The notes: generated by a model from the sequence alone, not told the origin. DNA of 64,000 nucleotides from Streptomyces sp. NRRL F-5727 (GCF_000719555.1 NZ_JOGX01000007.1:145144-209143), one strand, 5' to 3'. Counted from the first letter of the stretch, positions 27,852 to 37,042 are shown. Translations and numbers: made by a program.

Positions 27852-28856
27852 TCAGAAGGCGTGGGCGGCTACTTCCGCGAGGTAGCGGGCGCGACGGGGC
27901 TCGTCGTCGTCCAGGAAGGCCGCCTCGAAGGAGTGCCGCGCCAGCGTCCGCAGCTGCTCCGGCGCGAGCCCGAGCGCGTCACGGACCCCGTCGTAGTTGT
28001 CGCCCACGTAACCCCCGAAGTACGCGGGGTCGTCCGAGTTGACCGTCACCAGCAGCCCCGCGTCCAGCATCGCCCGCAGCGGGTGGTCCGCCAGCGTGTC
28101 GATCACCCGCAGCCGCACGTTCGACAGCGGGCACAGCGTCAGCGGGATCCGCTCGCGGACCAGTCGCTCGACCAGGTCGGGGTCCTCCATGCAGCGCAGG
28201 CCGTGGTCGATCCGCTCCACGCCGAGCACGTCCAGCGCCTCGCGGACGTACGACGCCGGGCCCTCCTCGCCCGCGTGCGCGACCCGCCGCAGGCCGAGCC
28301 GGGCGGCCTCCTCGTACACGGCGCGGAACTTGGCCGGCGGGTGGCCGACCTCGGCCGAGTCGAGGCCGACGCCGGTGATCCGGTCGAGGTACGGCTTCGC
28401 GGCCTCCAGGGTGGCGAGCGCCGACTCGGCGGACTCGTCGCGCAGGAAGCAGAGGATGAGCCGGGTGGAGATCCCGTACCGCTCCTCGGCCCGGTCGAGG
28501 GAGGCGGTCAGCCCCTCGACGACGGTGCCGATCGGGACGCCCCGCGAGGTGTGCGCCTGCGGGTCGAAGAAGATCTCGGCGTGCCGGACGCCCTGGGCGG
28601 CGGCCCGCTCCAGGTAGGCGTCGGCGAGCGCGGTGAAGTCCTCTGCGGTCCGCAGGACCGCCATCAGGGCGTAGTACAGGTCGAGGAAGGACTGGAGGTC
28701 GCTGAAGCGGTACGCCTCGCGCAGCGCCTCGGTGTCGGCGTACGGGAGGGTGACGCCGTTCCGCTCGGCGAGGGCGAAGGCCAGCTCGGGTTCGAGGGTG
28801 CCTTCGATGTGGAGGTGCAGTTCGGCCTTGGGGAGGGCGGCGACAGACATGTTCAC
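27852..28856 (-). CDS. Adenine deaminase-like aminohydrolase (commonly labelled adenosine deaminase)
   Basis: A 334-aa amidohydrolase-fold deaminase. Zinc ligands and catalytic residues are present: [15 protein letters not shown] (about residues 10-24), VAHAGEEGP, 'IDHGLRC' and '[15 protein letters not shown]'. The N-terminal 'HIEGTLEPE' together with 'FLDLYYA', '[11 protein letters not shown]' and '[14 protein letters not shown]' closely resembles bacterial enzymes shown to deaminate free adenine rather than adenosine. Role: purine salvage (adenine to hypoxanthine). It overlaps the RNase Z gene by 4 bp. Activity was not tested. Confidence 0.85.
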   Translation of the reverse strand: MNMSVAALPKAELHLHIEGTLEPELAFALAERNGVTLPYADTEALREAYRFSDLQSFLDLYYALMAVLRTAEDFTALADAYLERAAAQGVRHAEIFFDPQAHTSRGVPIGTVVEGLTASLDRAEERYGISTRLILCFLRDESAESALATLEAAKPYLDRITGVGLDSAEVGHPPAKFRAVYEEAARLGLRRVAHAGEEGPASYVREALDVLGVERIDHGLRCMEDPDLVERLVRERIPLTLCPLSNVRLRVIDTLADHPLRAMLDAGLLVTVNSDDPAYFGGYVGDNYDGVRDALGLAPEQLRTLARHSFEAAFLDDDEPRRARYLAEVAAHAF

Positions 28857-29758
28857 GTTCGTTTCGGTACGGGGACCCGCATGAGGTCCTGGGCAATGCT
28901 CAGCTCGCCCTCGAATCCGGCGGCCCGGGCCTGCCGTTCGAACTCCGTCGGGTCGGAGTAGCGCTGCGAGAAGTGGGTGAGGACGAGGTGCCGGACGCCG
29001 GCGTCGCGGGCGACGGCGGCGGCCTGACCGGCCGTGAGGTGGCCGTGGTCGGCGGCGAGCCGGCGGTCCTCGTCGAGGAAGGTGGACTCGATGACGAGGA
29101 GGTCGGTGCCGTCCGCGAGGGCGTGGACGCCGTCGCAGAGCCGGGTGTCCATGACGAAGGCGAAGCGCTGCCCGCGCCGGACCTCGCTCACCTCGTCGAG
29201 GGTGACCCCGCCGAGGCTGCCCTCGCGCTGGATGCGGCCCACGTCCGGGCCCTTGATGCCGTGGGCGGCGAGCCGCTCCGGCAGCAGCCGGCGCCCGTCG
29301 GGCTCGACGAGGCGGTAGCCGAAGGACTCGACGGGGTGGGAGAGCCGGCGGGCCTCCAGCGTGAAGGCGCCGGTGACGGCGAGGACGCCGTCCTCGGCGA
29401 CCGGCGCCTCGGTCAGTTCGACGGACTCGCGGTAGGCGGTGGCGTACCGCAGCCGTTCGAAGAAGTGCTGCCCGCTGGCCGGGTAGTGGGCGGTGATCTG
29501 GTGCGGGACCTGGTCGAGGTTGATCCGCTGGATCACCCCGGCCAGGCCCAGCGAGTGGTCGCCGTGGAAGTGCGTGACGCAGATCCGGTTCAGGTCGTGC
29601 GCGGCGACCCCGGCCCGCAGCATCTGCCGCTGGGTGCCCTCGCCGGGGTCGAAGAGCAGGCCGTGGCCGTCCCAGCGGAGCAGGTACCCGTTGTGGTTTC
29701 GGTGGCGGGTCGGGACCTGGCTGGCGGTGCCGAGGACGACCAGTTCGCGGACGGACAC
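28853..29758 (-). CDS. rnz: Ribonuclease Z
   Basis: A 301-aa metallo-beta-lactamase-fold tRNA 3'-endonuclease (or an RNase Z-like relative). The N-terminal '[22 protein letters not shown]' and FHGDHSLGL (HxHxDH) with '[11 protein letters not shown]' are typical; later '[11 protein letters not shown]' and 'VLTHFSQRY' provide further ligands. Start GTG at 29758. It overlaps the adenine-deaminase-like gene downstream (4 bp) and follows the HIT gene by 10 bp. Confidence 0.9.
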   Translation of the reverse strand: MSVRELVVLGTASQVPTRHRNHNGYLLRWDGHGLLFDPGEGTQRQMLRAGVAAHDLNRICVTHFHGDHSLGLAGVIQRINLDQVPHQITAHYPASGQHFFERLRYATAYRESVELTEAPVAEDGVLAVTGAFTLEARRLSHPVESFGYRLVEPDGRRLLPERLAAHGIKGPDVGRIQREGSLGGVTLDEVSEVRRGQRFAFVMDTRLCDGVHALADGTDLLVIESTFLDEDRRLAADHGHLTAGQAAAVARDAGVRHLVLTHFSQRYSDPTEFERQARAAGFEGELSIAQDLMRVPVPKRT

Positions 29759-29768
29759 GGGCGCGGTC

Positions 29769-30128
29769 CTATCCGGGGGGCCAGTTGAGGCCGCGGCCGC
29801 CCAGCACGTGCGCGTGCGCGTGGAAGACGGTCTGGCCCGCGCCCGCGCCGGTGTTGAGGATGATGCGGTAGCCGCTGCCGTCGATCTTCTCCTGCTCGGC
29901 GACCTCGCCGGCCTCGCGCAGCACGTCGGCGGCGACGGTCGGCGCGGCGGCGGCGAGCGAGGCGGCGTCCGGGTAGTGGAGGCGCGGGATGACGAGCACG
30001 TGGGTGGGCGCCTGCGGGTTGATGTCGCGGAACGCCAGCGTGGTCTCGGTCTCGCGGACGATCGTCGCCGGCACCTCCCCTGCCGCGATCTTGCAGAACA
30101 GGCAGTCGCTCTGCGGCTCTCCGGCCAT
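29769..30128 (-). CDS. HIT-family nucleotide-binding hydrolase
   Basis: A 119-aa histidine triad protein. HAHAH (about residues 103-107) is the catalytic triad motif, and the start '[16 protein letters not shown]' plus '[16 protein letters not shown]' are standard for HinT-type phosphoramidases acting on nucleotides. Normal length. In a co-directional run between the TPR protein and RNase Z. Confidence 0.93.
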   Translation of the reverse strand: MAGEPQSDCLFCKIAAGEVPATIVRETETTLAFRDINPQAPTHVLVIPRLHYPDAASLAAAAPTVAADVLREAGEVAEQEKIDGSGYRIILNTGAGAGQTVFHAHAHVLGGRGLNWPPG

Positions 30129-30187
30129 GCTGCGGGCTCCTCGCCGTCGGTGGATCAGTACCTGCGCATGCTATCCGGCGAGCCCGC

Positions 30188-31315
30188 TCAGTCCTTGGGC
30201 ATCCGCCGGTTGAGGGCGGAGCGGCTGATCCAGTACGTGAGGACCACGGCCCAGAAGAGCGGCGTGCCGAGCCCCGCGACCAGACCGGCGTCGAAGGACC
30301 ACAGCGCCATGGAGACCGCCGAGTACAGCCCGAGCAGCGCGACGGCCGCGGCCATCGCGAGCACCGGCCGGCAGTTGCGGGCGACGAGGAGCAGCGGGCG
30401 GCGCAGCCGCGGCGGCACCCGGCGGGCCATCCACACGGCCCAGCCGGCCCAGGCGCCGACGAGCACGGCGGCGCCGATGACGAGGGGCACGACGGCGTCG
30501 GCGCCGGTCGCGCCGGTCCTGACCGGGGCGGCGCCGACCGCGGAGGCGAGGAAGCCGACCAGGGCGACCCAGCGCGCGCCGGCGGCGGTCCCCCAGGCCA
30601 TCGCCTCCAGGTTGAAGCGGGCCTTGCGGTCGGTGAGGTCGAGCGCGGCGGAGGCGACGAAGCCCTCCGCCGCCTGCGTCCAGGCCCCGCGGCGGAACCA
30701 GCGGCGGCGCAGCCGGACCAGGGAGAGGTTGTTGTGGGCCTCGCTGCTCTGCGGGTTGAGCCGGAGGGTCGTCTCGTACGCCTGCCGGGCGGTGGCGTGG
30801 TCGCCGCGCCGCTGGGCGGTGAGGCCGACGAGGAAGTGGGCGGCGTCCTCCTCGGGGCCGAGGGCGACGGCGGTCCTGGCGGCCTCGTAGGCGGCGGCCA
30901 GCCGGGCCTTGTCGCGGCCGCCGCCCGCCTCGGCGGTCGCGGCGAGCGCGGTGCCCATCGCGTAGTGGCTGCCCCAGAACTGCGGGGCCAGCTGGACCGA
31001 GCGGTGGGCGGCGGCCTCGGCGTCCCCGTACCGCTTGAGGGCGAGCAGGATCTGGGTGCGCATCAGGTGCGCCATGATCAGCTCGGGCTCGGCGCGCAGC
31101 GCCTGCTCGACGGCGACGAGGGCGGCGGCGTGGTTCCCCGCCCGGTGCTGGCAGCGGGCGAGCAGGGTGAGGGCGTCGGCGTCCTCGGGTTCCTGCGCGA
31201 GGTGCCGGGCGGCGAGCTCCCCGGCCTGCTCGTACCGGCCGGCCTCGTACAGCGCCTCGGCCCGGGCGAGCGCGGAGGGTGTGACGGGGCCGGAGGGGGT
31301 GGCGGGGGTGGTCAC
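30188..31315 (-). CDS. TPR-containing membrane protein, partner of the AAA ATPase
   Basis: A 375-aa protein. The N-terminal 220 residues hold about five TPR-like helix pairs ('ALYEAGRYEQAGELAARHLAQEPED', 'ALTLLARCQHRAGNHAAALVAVEQAL' in pieces). Three or four TM helices follow (about residues 250-365). The GTG start overlaps the stop of the AAA ATPase by 4 bp (GTGA), so the two are translationally coupled and likely form a complex, with this protein as the membrane anchor. No named family. Conserved pairing in Streptomyces is from memory. Confidence 0.75.
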   Translation of the reverse strand: MTTPATPSGPVTPSALARAEALYEAGRYEQAGELAARHLAQEPEDADALTLLARCQHRAGNHAAALVAVEQALRAEPELIMAHLMRTQILLALKRYGDAEAAAHRSVQLAPQFWGSHYAMGTALAATAEAGGGRDKARLAAAYEAARTAVALGPEEDAAHFLVGLTAQRRGDHATARQAYETTLRLNPQSSEAHNNLSLVRLRRRWFRRGAWTQAAEGFVASAALDLTDRKARFNLEAMAWGTAAGARWVALVGFLASAVGAAPVRTGATGADAVVPLVIGAAVLVGAWAGWAVWMARRVPPRLRRPLLLVARNCRPVLAMAAAVALLGLYSAVSMALWSFDAGLVAGLGTPLFWAVVLTYWISRSALNRRMPKD

Positions 31316-32646
31316 AGCTTGCGCTTCCGCTTCAGGTAGGCGAGGAGGTCGTCGTAGAGACCGCCCTCGTTGGCGAACATGGCGACGTTGCGGGCGGCGG
31401 CGAACCAGGGCTCGGTGGACGGCCGGATCTGCTTGGCGGCGCCGAGCAGGTCCTTGGTGGTGATGAGCCGGACCTTGCCGGTGCGGGCGGAGTCGAGGAG
31501 GGCGGACTCGGCGGCGGTCTCGCAGAGGTGGGCGAGGTCGGCGCCGGAGAAGTCGTCGGTGGCCTTGACGAGCTTGCCGAGGTCGACGGCCTCGATGGGC
31601 CGGTCGCGCAGGTGGTAGCGGAGGATCGCCTCGCGGGCGGGGCCGTCGGGCGGCAGCACGAGGAGGGTGCGGTCGAGGCGGCCGGGGCGGCGCAGGGCGA
31701 TGTCGACGTCCCAGGGCACGTTGGTGGCGGCGAGGACGAAGACCCCTTCGTTGCCGGCGCCGGAGGCGATGCCGTCGAGCTCGGTGAGGAGCTGGTTGAC
31801 GACGTTGCGGAGGCCGTTGCTGTGGGTGCGGGAGCGCTTGCCGCCGAGGGCGTCCAGCTCGTCGAGGAAGACCACGCAGGGAGCCTGGCGGCGGGCGGTC
31901 TCGAAGATGTCGTGGATGTTCTTCTCGGAGGCCCCGATCCACATGTCGAGGACGTCGGAGAGGGAGACGGTGAGGAAGTTGGCGCCGAGTTCGCCGGCGA
32001 CGGCCCGGGCGATGAAGGTCTTGCCGCAGCCGGGCGGGCCGTAGAGGAGGAGTCCGCCGCGGAGCGACTTGCCGTAGAGGCGGCGGAGTTCGGGATTGCG
32101 CATGGGTGCGAGGAAGGCGGCTTCGAGCCGTTCCTTGACGTCGGTCATGCCGCCGACGTCGGCGAGGCGTACGGACCCGGGCGCGTCCACGTCCCAGGCG
32201 GCGGCGTCCCCGGCGAGTCCGTCCCCGCCGTCGGCCTGCGGCTCCTCCAGGAACCGCGGCCCGACGAGGTCGGACACCTGCTCCTCGGCGGCGGCCCAGT
32301 CGAAGTCCTGCCCCGTCTCGGGCCGTACGGGCGCGGCCGGGGTCTCCGGTGCGGGCGCGGGCGGCACGGCCGGCGGCGCGGGCACGGCCGGCGGCTCGGG
32401 TGCGGGCACGGCCGGCGGCTCGGGGGCGGGCGCGGCCGGCGGCATTCCCATGGCGCGGACCATCAGGGCCCGGGCCGCGGCGTCCCCCGGCGCGTGCTGG
32501 AGGGCGACGGCCGCCTCCGTGACGGCCTCGTCGTTCCGCCCCTCGGCGAGGAGGAGTTCGGCGAAGTGGAGGCGCAGGGGCACGTCGCCGGGCGCGGCGG
32601 CGACCGCGGCGCGCAGACTGCGGATCAGGGAGGACTCGTCGGCCAT
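31312..32646 (-). CDS. AAA+ ATPase with N-terminal TPR-like region
   Basis: A 444-aa classic AAA protein. The N-terminal 60 residues are TPR-like ('LRLHFAELLLAEGRNDEAVTEAAVAL'), then a repeated Pro/Ala linker (APEPPAVP units, about 70-105). The AAA core has Walker A GPPGCGKTFIA (about residues 206-216), Walker B VVFLDELDALG and second region of homology 'RRPGRLDRTL' with Arg fingers. The tail fits a Vps4/FtsH-like lid, but there is no protease domain. Overlaps the TPR membrane protein. Likely remodels a protein complex at the membrane; substrate unknown. Confidence 0.85.
   Translation of the reverse strand: MADESSLIRSLRAAVAAAPGDVPLRLHFAELLLAEGRNDEAVTEAAVALQHAPGDAAARALMVRAMGMPPAAPAPEPPAVPAPEPPAVPAPPAVPPAPAPETPAAPVRPETGQDFDWAAAEEQVSDLVGPRFLEEPQADGGDGLAGDAAAWDVDAPGSVRLADVGGMTDVKERLEAAFLAPMRNPELRRLYGKSLRGGLLLYGPPGCGKTFIARAVAGELGANFLTVSLSDVLDMWIGASEKNIHDIFETARRQAPCVVFLDELDALGGKRSRTHSNGLRNVVNQLLTELDGIASGAGNEGVFVLAATNVPWDVDIALRRPGRLDRTLLVLPPDGPAREAILRYHLRDRPIEAVDLGKLVKATDDFSGADLAHLCETAAESALLDSARTGKVRLITTKDLLGAAKQIRPSTEPWFAAARNVAMFANEGGLYDDLLAYLKRKRKL
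32340..32450. repeat. Short tandem repeat encoding the APEPPAVP linker
   Basis: About 24-bp units inside the AAA ATPase gene encode repeated APEPPAVP segments of the flexible linker. Expected to vary in number between strains. Confidence 0.6.
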
Positions 32647-32664
32647 GGGGGTCAGCCTAGAAAA

Positions 32665-32690
32665 GACCCGTGGCGGCCGGACAGCGGGTC
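32665..32690 (-). terminator. Weak hairpin after rsmE
   Basis: GACCCG (32665-32670) and CGGGTC (32685-32690) with a 14-nt loop, between the rsmE stop (32704) and the AAA start (32646). It could be read through. Confidence 0.35.
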
Positions 32691-32703
32691 CCCCCTGGGC
32701 GGT

Positions 32704-33447
32704 TCAGCCCCAGCGGCCGGTGCGGCCGAGGACGAGGGCGGTGGCCGCGGTACCGGCCGTGGAGGTGCGCAGGACGCTCCGGCCGAGCCGGTACGGCTTC
32801 GCGCCCGCCGCCTCGAAGGCGGCCAGCTCCTCCGGGGAGACCCCGCCCTCGGGGCCGACGACCAGCACGACGGAGCCCTTCGCGGGGAGTCCGGCGGTGG
32901 CGAGGGCGCCGCTCGGGTGGTCGCGGTCCTCGTGCAGCACGGCCGCGAAGTCGGCGGCGGCGAGCAGCTGGGCGACCTGCTTGGTGGTCATCAGGTCGGC
33001 GACCTCGGGGAAGCGGGTGCGGCGGGACTGCTTGCCGGCCTCGCGGGCGGTGGCGCGCCACTTGGCGAGCGCCTTGAGGCCGCGGTCGCCGCGCCACTGG
33101 GTGATGCAGCGGGAGGCGGCCCACGGCACGATCGCGTCGACGCCGGTCTCGGTCATGGTCTCGACGGCGAGTTCGCCCCGGTCGCCCTTGGGGAGGGCCT
33201 GGACGACGGTGATCCGCGGCTCCTCCTCCGGCTCCTCGTGCTCCCCCGTCACCTCCACGGTCAGCCGGTCCTTGCCCTCGGTCTCCCGCACCACGCACTC
33301 CGCCCAGCGGCCCCGGCCGTCGGTGAGGACGAGCTCCTCGCCGGCCTGGAGGCGCTTCACGGAGACGGCGTGCCGTCCCTCGGAGCCCTCCAGGACGAAG
33401 GTGCCGGCGCCGGGGACGGCGTCGACGACGAAGACGGGGGCGGTCAT
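32704..33447 (-). CDS. rsmE: 16S rRNA (uracil1498-N3)-methyltransferase
   Basis: A 247-aa SPOUT methyltransferase. The C-terminal knot has 'LVVGPEGGVSPEELAAFEAAG' and 'LGRSVLRTSTAGTAATALVLG', diagnostic for RsmE; the N-terminal PUA-like domain begins 'PVFVVDAVPGAGTFVLEGSEGRH'. ATG at 33447 overlaps the stop of the upstream nitronate monooxygenase gene (ATGA). The frame is open far upstream, but that part has no protein-like sequence. Confidence 0.94.
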   Translation of the reverse strand: MTAPVFVVDAVPGAGTFVLEGSEGRHAVSVKRLQAGEELVLTDGRGRWAECVVRETEGKDRLTVEVTGEHEEPEEEPRITVVQALPKGDRGELAVETMTETGVDAIVPWAASRCITQWRGDRGLKALAKWRATAREAGKQSRRTRFPEVADLMTTKQVAQLLAAADFAAVLHEDRDHPSGALATAGLPAKGSVVLVVGPEGGVSPEELAAFEAAGAKPYRLGRSVLRTSTAGTAATALVLGRTGRWG

Positions 33448-34532
33448 GAGGCACTCCTGAGGGCCGGGTCGGCGAGTTCGGTGAGGGCGGTGTCGAGTTC
33501 GGCGGCGAGCACCTCGACGAGCTCCGCGGCGGGCAGCTCGCGGGCCAGCCGGTGGCCCTGGCCCGCCCACAGGGCCATGCCCTGGGGGTCGCCGGCGCCG
33601 GCGGCGGCCTTCCGCAGCGGGGCGGTGAGGTGGTGGATCTCGGGGTAGCCGGCGGGGGCGTACGGGCCGTGCTCGCGCATGAAGCGGTTGACGAGCCCGC
33701 GGGCGGGCCGGCCGGAGAAGGCCCGGGTGAGGGCGGTCCGGTTGAAGAGCGGGTCGGTGAGGGCCCGCTTGTGCAGCGGGTGGGCGCCGGACTCGGGGCA
33801 GACGAGGAAGGCGGTGCCGAGCTGGGCGGCGGCGGCCCCGGCGGCGAGCACGGCGGCGATCTGCGCGCCGCGCATCAGGCCGCCGGCGGCGACCAGCGGC
33901 AGCGCGGTCGTCTCCCGGACCTGGGTGAGCAGGGCGAGCAGGCCGGTGCCGCGCTGCTCGTCGGCCGGGTCGTCCCGGTACGAGCCCTGGTGGCCGCCCG
34001 CCTCGACGCCCTGGACGCACAGCGCGTCGGCGCCCGCCGCCTGGGCCGTGCGGGCCTCGTCGGCGGAGGTGACGGTGACGATCGTGTACGTGCCGGCGCG
34101 GGCGAACGCCTCCAGGGTCTCGGGCTTCGGGCAGCCGAAGGTGAAGGAGACGACGGGGACCGGGTCCTCCAGGAGGATCGCCAGCTTGGACTCGTACCCG
34201 TCGTCACGCGAGTCGTCGGTCTCGCCGAGCGGGGTCCCGTACCAGCCGGCCTCCCCGGCCAGCTGGTGGCGGTAGACCTCGATGGCCGCGGGGTCGGCGG
34301 TGGGGCCGGTCTGCGGCATGAAGACGTTGACGCCGAAGGGCTGTCCGGTCAGCCCGCGGACCTGTTTGATCTCCTGGTAGAGACCGCCGGCCGTCTTGTA
34401 CCCGGCGGCGAGGAAGCCGAGCGCGCCGGCCGCGCCGACGGCTCCGACGAGCGCGGGACTGGAAGCGCCACCCGCCATGGGGGCCTGCACGATCGGGTAC
34501 CGGAAGAGATCGTTCAGTGCGGTGGTGGACAT
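33444..34532 (-). CDS. Nitronate monooxygenase (2-nitropropane dioxygenase family)
   Basis: A 362-aa FMN-binding TIM barrel. 'YPIVQAPMAGGASSPALVGAV' at the N-terminus, 'CVQGVEAGGHQGSY' (substrate and FMN region with the active-site His), and 'PLVAAGGLMRGAQIAAVLAAGAAAAQLGTAFL' in pieces are family hallmarks. Role: oxidises nitronates, probably detoxifying propionate-3-nitronate. Starts with ATG at 34532; overlaps rsmE. A hairpin at 34571-34595 separates it from dnaJ2. Confidence 0.92.
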   Translation of the reverse strand: MSTTALNDLFRYPIVQAPMAGGASSPALVGAVGAAGALGFLAAGYKTAGGLYQEIKQVRGLTGQPFGVNVFMPQTGPTADPAAIEVYRHQLAGEAGWYGTPLGETDDSRDDGYESKLAILLEDPVPVVSFTFGCPKPETLEAFARAGTYTIVTVTSADEARTAQAAGADALCVQGVEAGGHQGSYRDDPADEQRGTGLLALLTQVRETTALPLVAAGGLMRGAQIAAVLAAGAAAAQLGTAFLVCPESGAHPLHKRALTDPLFNRTALTRAFSGRPARGLVNRFMREHGPYAPAGYPEIHHLTAPLRKAAAGAGDPQGMALWAGQGHRLARELPAAELVEVLAAELDTALTELADPALRSAS

Positions 34533-34570
34533 ATGGGCATCGTGTCATGCCCGTTCCCGGGCACGGGAAA

Positions 34571-34595
34571 GGGGCGGCACTCAGAGTGCCACCCC
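34571..34595 (-). terminator. Terminator of the hrcA-dnaJ2 unit
   Basis: GGGGCGGCAC (34571-34580) / GTGCCACCCC (34586-34595) with a 5-nt loop and one mismatch. On the minus strand it is followed by TTTCCC. It lies downstream of dnaJ2 and its duplicated tail, just before the next gene. Confidence 0.75.
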
Positions 34596-34635
34596 TCTCA
34601 CGCAGCGATCACACAGCGATCACGCCGTTCCCGGA

Positions 34636-34690
34636 TCAGCGCCCGTTGAACACGTCCTTCAGCCGCGAGAACAAGCCCTGCTGCCCCGGC
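34636..34690 (-). repeat. Duplicated copy of the dnaJ2 3' end
   Basis: 55 bp identical except 3 bases to 34748-34802, which is the last part of dnaJ2. On the minus strand it would encode QQGLFSRLKDVFNGR-stop, matching the true tail QQGLFSRLKDAFNGR. The copies are offset by 112 bp and separated by a CCGGGGG-N4-CCCCCGG hairpin (34704-34721). No start codon, so a gene relic. Confidence 0.85.
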
Positions 34691-34703
34691 CGACTGTGCT
34701 CAC

Positions 34704-34721
34704 CCGGGGGACGACCCCCGG
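34704..34721. terminator. Hairpin between dnaJ2 and its duplicated tail
   Basis: CCGGGGG-ACGA-CCCCCGG, perfect 7-bp stem, 27 bp beyond the dnaJ2 stop. Confidence 0.55.
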
Positions 34722-34747
34722 ACCCCCAGCAGCAGGGGCCCGACCGC

Positions 34748-35884
34748 TCAGCGCCCGTTGAACGCGTCCTTCAGCCGCGAGAACAGCCCCTGCTGCCCCG
34801 GCTGGAACTGGCCCGTGGGCCGTTCCTCGCCGCGCAGCTTGGCCAGTTCGCGCAGGAGGCGCTCCTGCTCGGCGTCGAGCTTGCCCGGGGTCTGGACCTC
34901 GACGTGGACGATCAGGTCGCCGCGCCCGTTGCCCCGCAGGTGCGTGACGCCGCGGCCGTGCAGCGGGACCGACTGGCCGGACTGGGTGCCCGGGCGGATG
35001 TCGATCTCCTCCAGCCCGTCCAGCGTCTGGAGCTGCACCTTCGTGCCGAGCGCCGCCGCCGTCATCGGGAGGGTGACCGTGCAGTGCAGGTCGTCGCCGC
35101 GCCGCTGGAAGACCTCGTGCGGGGTCTCCTGGATCTCGACGTACAGGTCGCCGGCGGGGCCGCCGCCGGGGCCGACCTCGCCCTCGCCCGCGAGCTGGAT
35201 CCGGGTGCCGTTGTCGACACCGGCGGGGATCTTCACCGTCAGCGTGCGCCGCGACCGGACCCGGCCGTCGCCCGCGCACTCGGGGCACGGGGTCGGGACG
35301 ACGGTGCCGAAGCCCTGGCACTGGGGGCAGGGCCGGGAGGTCATGACCTGGCCGAGGAACGACCGGGTGACCTGCGAGACCTCGCCGCGGCCGCGGCACA
35401 TGTCACAGGTCTGCGCGGAGGTGCCGGGGGCGGCACCCTCACCCGAACAGGTGGTGCAGACGACGGCCGTGTCGACCTGGATGTCCTTGGTCGTGCCGAA
35501 GGCCGCCTCGTTGAGGTCGATCTCCAGACGGATCATGGCGTCCTGGCCGCGGCGGGTCCGCGAGCGCGGTCCGCGCTGCGAGGCCGTGCCGAAGAAGGCG
35601 TCCATGATGTCGGAGAAGTTGCCGAAGCCACCGGCCCCGAAGCCGCCCGCGCCGCCCCCGCCGGAGTTGGACAGGGGGTCGCCGCCGAGGTCGTAGACCT
35701 GCTTCTTCTGCGGGTCCGACAGGACCTCGTAGGCGGCGTTGATCTCCTTGAACCGCTCCTGCGTCTTCGGGTCCGGATTGACGTCCGGGTGAAGCTCGCG
35801 GGCCAGGCGGCGGAAAGCCTTCTTGATCTCGTCCTGGGACGCGTCGCGGCGCACGCCGAGTGTGGCGTAGTAGTCCGTGGCCAC
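34748..35884 (-). CDS. dnaJ2: Chaperone DnaJ (DnaJ2 type)
   Basis: A 378-aa J-protein co-chaperone of DnaK. J domain with HPD at residues about 33-35 ('RELHPDVNPD'), Gly/Phe-rich linker (about 70-90: GGGGAGGFGAGGFG), and four zinc-finger repeats (CTTCSGEG, CDMCRGRG, CPQCQGFG, CPECAGDG). The C-terminal substrate-binding domains and tail 'FSRLKDAFNGR' follow. It directly follows hrcA (stop and start adjacent), the heat-shock arrangement found in Streptomyces. The last 55 bp are duplicated downstream. Confidence 0.95.
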   Translation of the reverse strand: MATDYYATLGVRRDASQDEIKKAFRRLARELHPDVNPDPKTQERFKEINAAYEVLSDPQKKQVYDLGGDPLSNSGGGGAGGFGAGGFGNFSDIMDAFFGTASQRGPRSRTRRGQDAMIRLEIDLNEAAFGTTKDIQVDTAVVCTTCSGEGAAPGTSAQTCDMCRGRGEVSQVTRSFLGQVMTSRPCPQCQGFGTVVPTPCPECAGDGRVRSRRTLTVKIPAGVDNGTRIQLAGEGEVGPGGGPAGDLYVEIQETPHEVFQRRGDDLHCTVTLPMTAAALGTKVQLQTLDGLEEIDIRPGTQSGQSVPLHGRGVTHLRGNGRGDLIVHVEVQTPGKLDAEQERLLRELAKLRGEERPTGQFQPGQQGLFSRLKDAFNGR

Positions 35885-36904
35885 TTACGACTCCGCCAGG
35901 ATCTGTCCGACGTAACGTGCCACTGCGCGTACCGCTCCCATCGTTCCGGGGTAGTCCATGCGGGTCGGTCCGACCACGCCGAGTTTGGCGACTGCCTCGC
36001 CGCCCGAACCGTAGCCGACCGAGACGACGGACGTGGAGTTCAGCCCTTCGTAGGCGTTCTCGTGCCCGATGCGTACGGTCATGCCCGATTCCTTGACCTC
36101 GCCGAGCAGCTTGAGGAGCACGACCTGCTCCTCAAGGGCCTCCAGGACGGGCCTGATCGTCAGCGGGAAGTCGTGTCCGAAGCGGGTGAGATTGGCGGTG
36201 CCGCCGATCATCAGCCGCTCCTCGTGCTCCTCCACGAGCGTCTCCAGGAGGGTCGCGAGCACGGTCGAGACCGTGGCGCGCTCCTCGGGCTCCTCGAAGG
36301 ACTCGGGGAGGTCCTGTACCAGCTGCGGCACGTCGGCGAAGCGACGGCCGCCGACCCGGCTGTTCAGCCGGGCCCGCAGATCGGCGAGGGAGGTCTCGCC
36401 GAAGGGCGCGGGACAGTCGATCACCCGCTGCTCGACCCGTCCGGTGTCCGTGATCAGGACGAGCATCAGCCGGGCCGGGGCCAGCGACAGCAGCTCGACG
36501 TGACGGATCGACGAACGGGTCAGCGACGGGTACTGGACGACGGCGACCTGCCGGGTCAGCTGCGCGAGCAGCCGCACCGTACGGCCCACGACGTCGTCGA
36601 GGTCCACTGCGCCGTCGAGGAAGTTGTGGATGGCGCGCCGCTCGGGGGTCGAGAGCGGCTTGACGCCGGCCAGCCGGTCCACGAAGAGACGGTAGCCCTT
36701 GTCGGTGGGGATCCGGCCGGCGCTGGTGTGGGGCTGGGCGATGTACCCCTCCTCCTCCAGCACCGCCATGTCGTTGCGCACGGTGGCGGGAGAGACCCCG
36801 AGCTTGTGGCGCTCCGTGAGCGCCTTGGAACCGACCGGTTCCTCGGTGCCGACGTAGTCCTGGACGATGGCGCGCAGCACCTCGAGTCTGCGTTCGCTCA
36901 GCAC
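35885..36904 (-). CDS. hrcA: Heat-inducible transcriptional repressor HrcA
   Basis: A 339-aa repressor of class I heat-shock genes. The N-terminal winged HTH ('[25 protein letters not shown]', then '[20 protein letters not shown]') and '[20 protein letters not shown]' are strongly conserved; the C-terminus '[21 protein letters not shown]' is typical. Start is GTG at 36904 after GGGAGG (7-nt spacing). A CIRCE operator lies 41 bp upstream, so HrcA represses its own operon with dnaJ2. Confidence 0.96.
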   Translation of the reverse strand: MLSERRLEVLRAIVQDYVGTEEPVGSKALTERHKLGVSPATVRNDMAVLEEEGYIAQPHTSAGRIPTDKGYRLFVDRLAGVKPLSTPERRAIHNFLDGAVDLDDVVGRTVRLLAQLTRQVAVVQYPSLTRSSIRHVELLSLAPARLMLVLITDTGRVEQRVIDCPAPFGETSLADLRARLNSRVGGRRFADVPQLVQDLPESFEEPEERATVSTVLATLLETLVEEHEERLMIGGTANLTRFGHDFPLTIRPVLEALEEQVVLLKLLGEVKESGMTVRIGHENAYEGLNSTSVVSVGYGSGGEAVAKLGVVGPTRMDYPGTMGAVRAVARYVGQILAES

Positions 36905-36944
36905 GCGCACACCTCCCGTTCCAGCCGTTCCGGTTGCTCCGCTT

Positions 36945-36971
36945 TTGGCACTCGCCCTGTCCGAGTGCCAG
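36945..36971. promoter_or_regulatory. CIRCE operator (HrcA binding site)
   Basis: TTGGCACTC-N9-GAGTGCCAG. Only two bases in each arm differ from the consensus TTAGCACTC-N9-GAGTGCTAA or are compensated, and the 9-nt spacing is exact. It is 41 bp upstream of hrcA. Confidence 0.9.
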
Positions 36972-37042
36972 GAAACCCCCGGCCAGTGTACGGCCGGGCC
37001 CGTCGCTCCTGGCAAGGAGGCGGACCCGCTAGCGTCGGCGGC

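Noticed and set aside
34571..34595. Second CIRCE (GGCACTC...GAGTGCC) after dnaJ2
   Set aside because: Arms are separated by one base rather than nine and lie downstream of the gene, which fits a terminator.
36945..36971. CIRCE as an rpsT- or MBL-type terminator
   Set aside because: Exact 9-nt spacing and match to the CIRCE consensus beside hrcA make it an operator, not a terminator.
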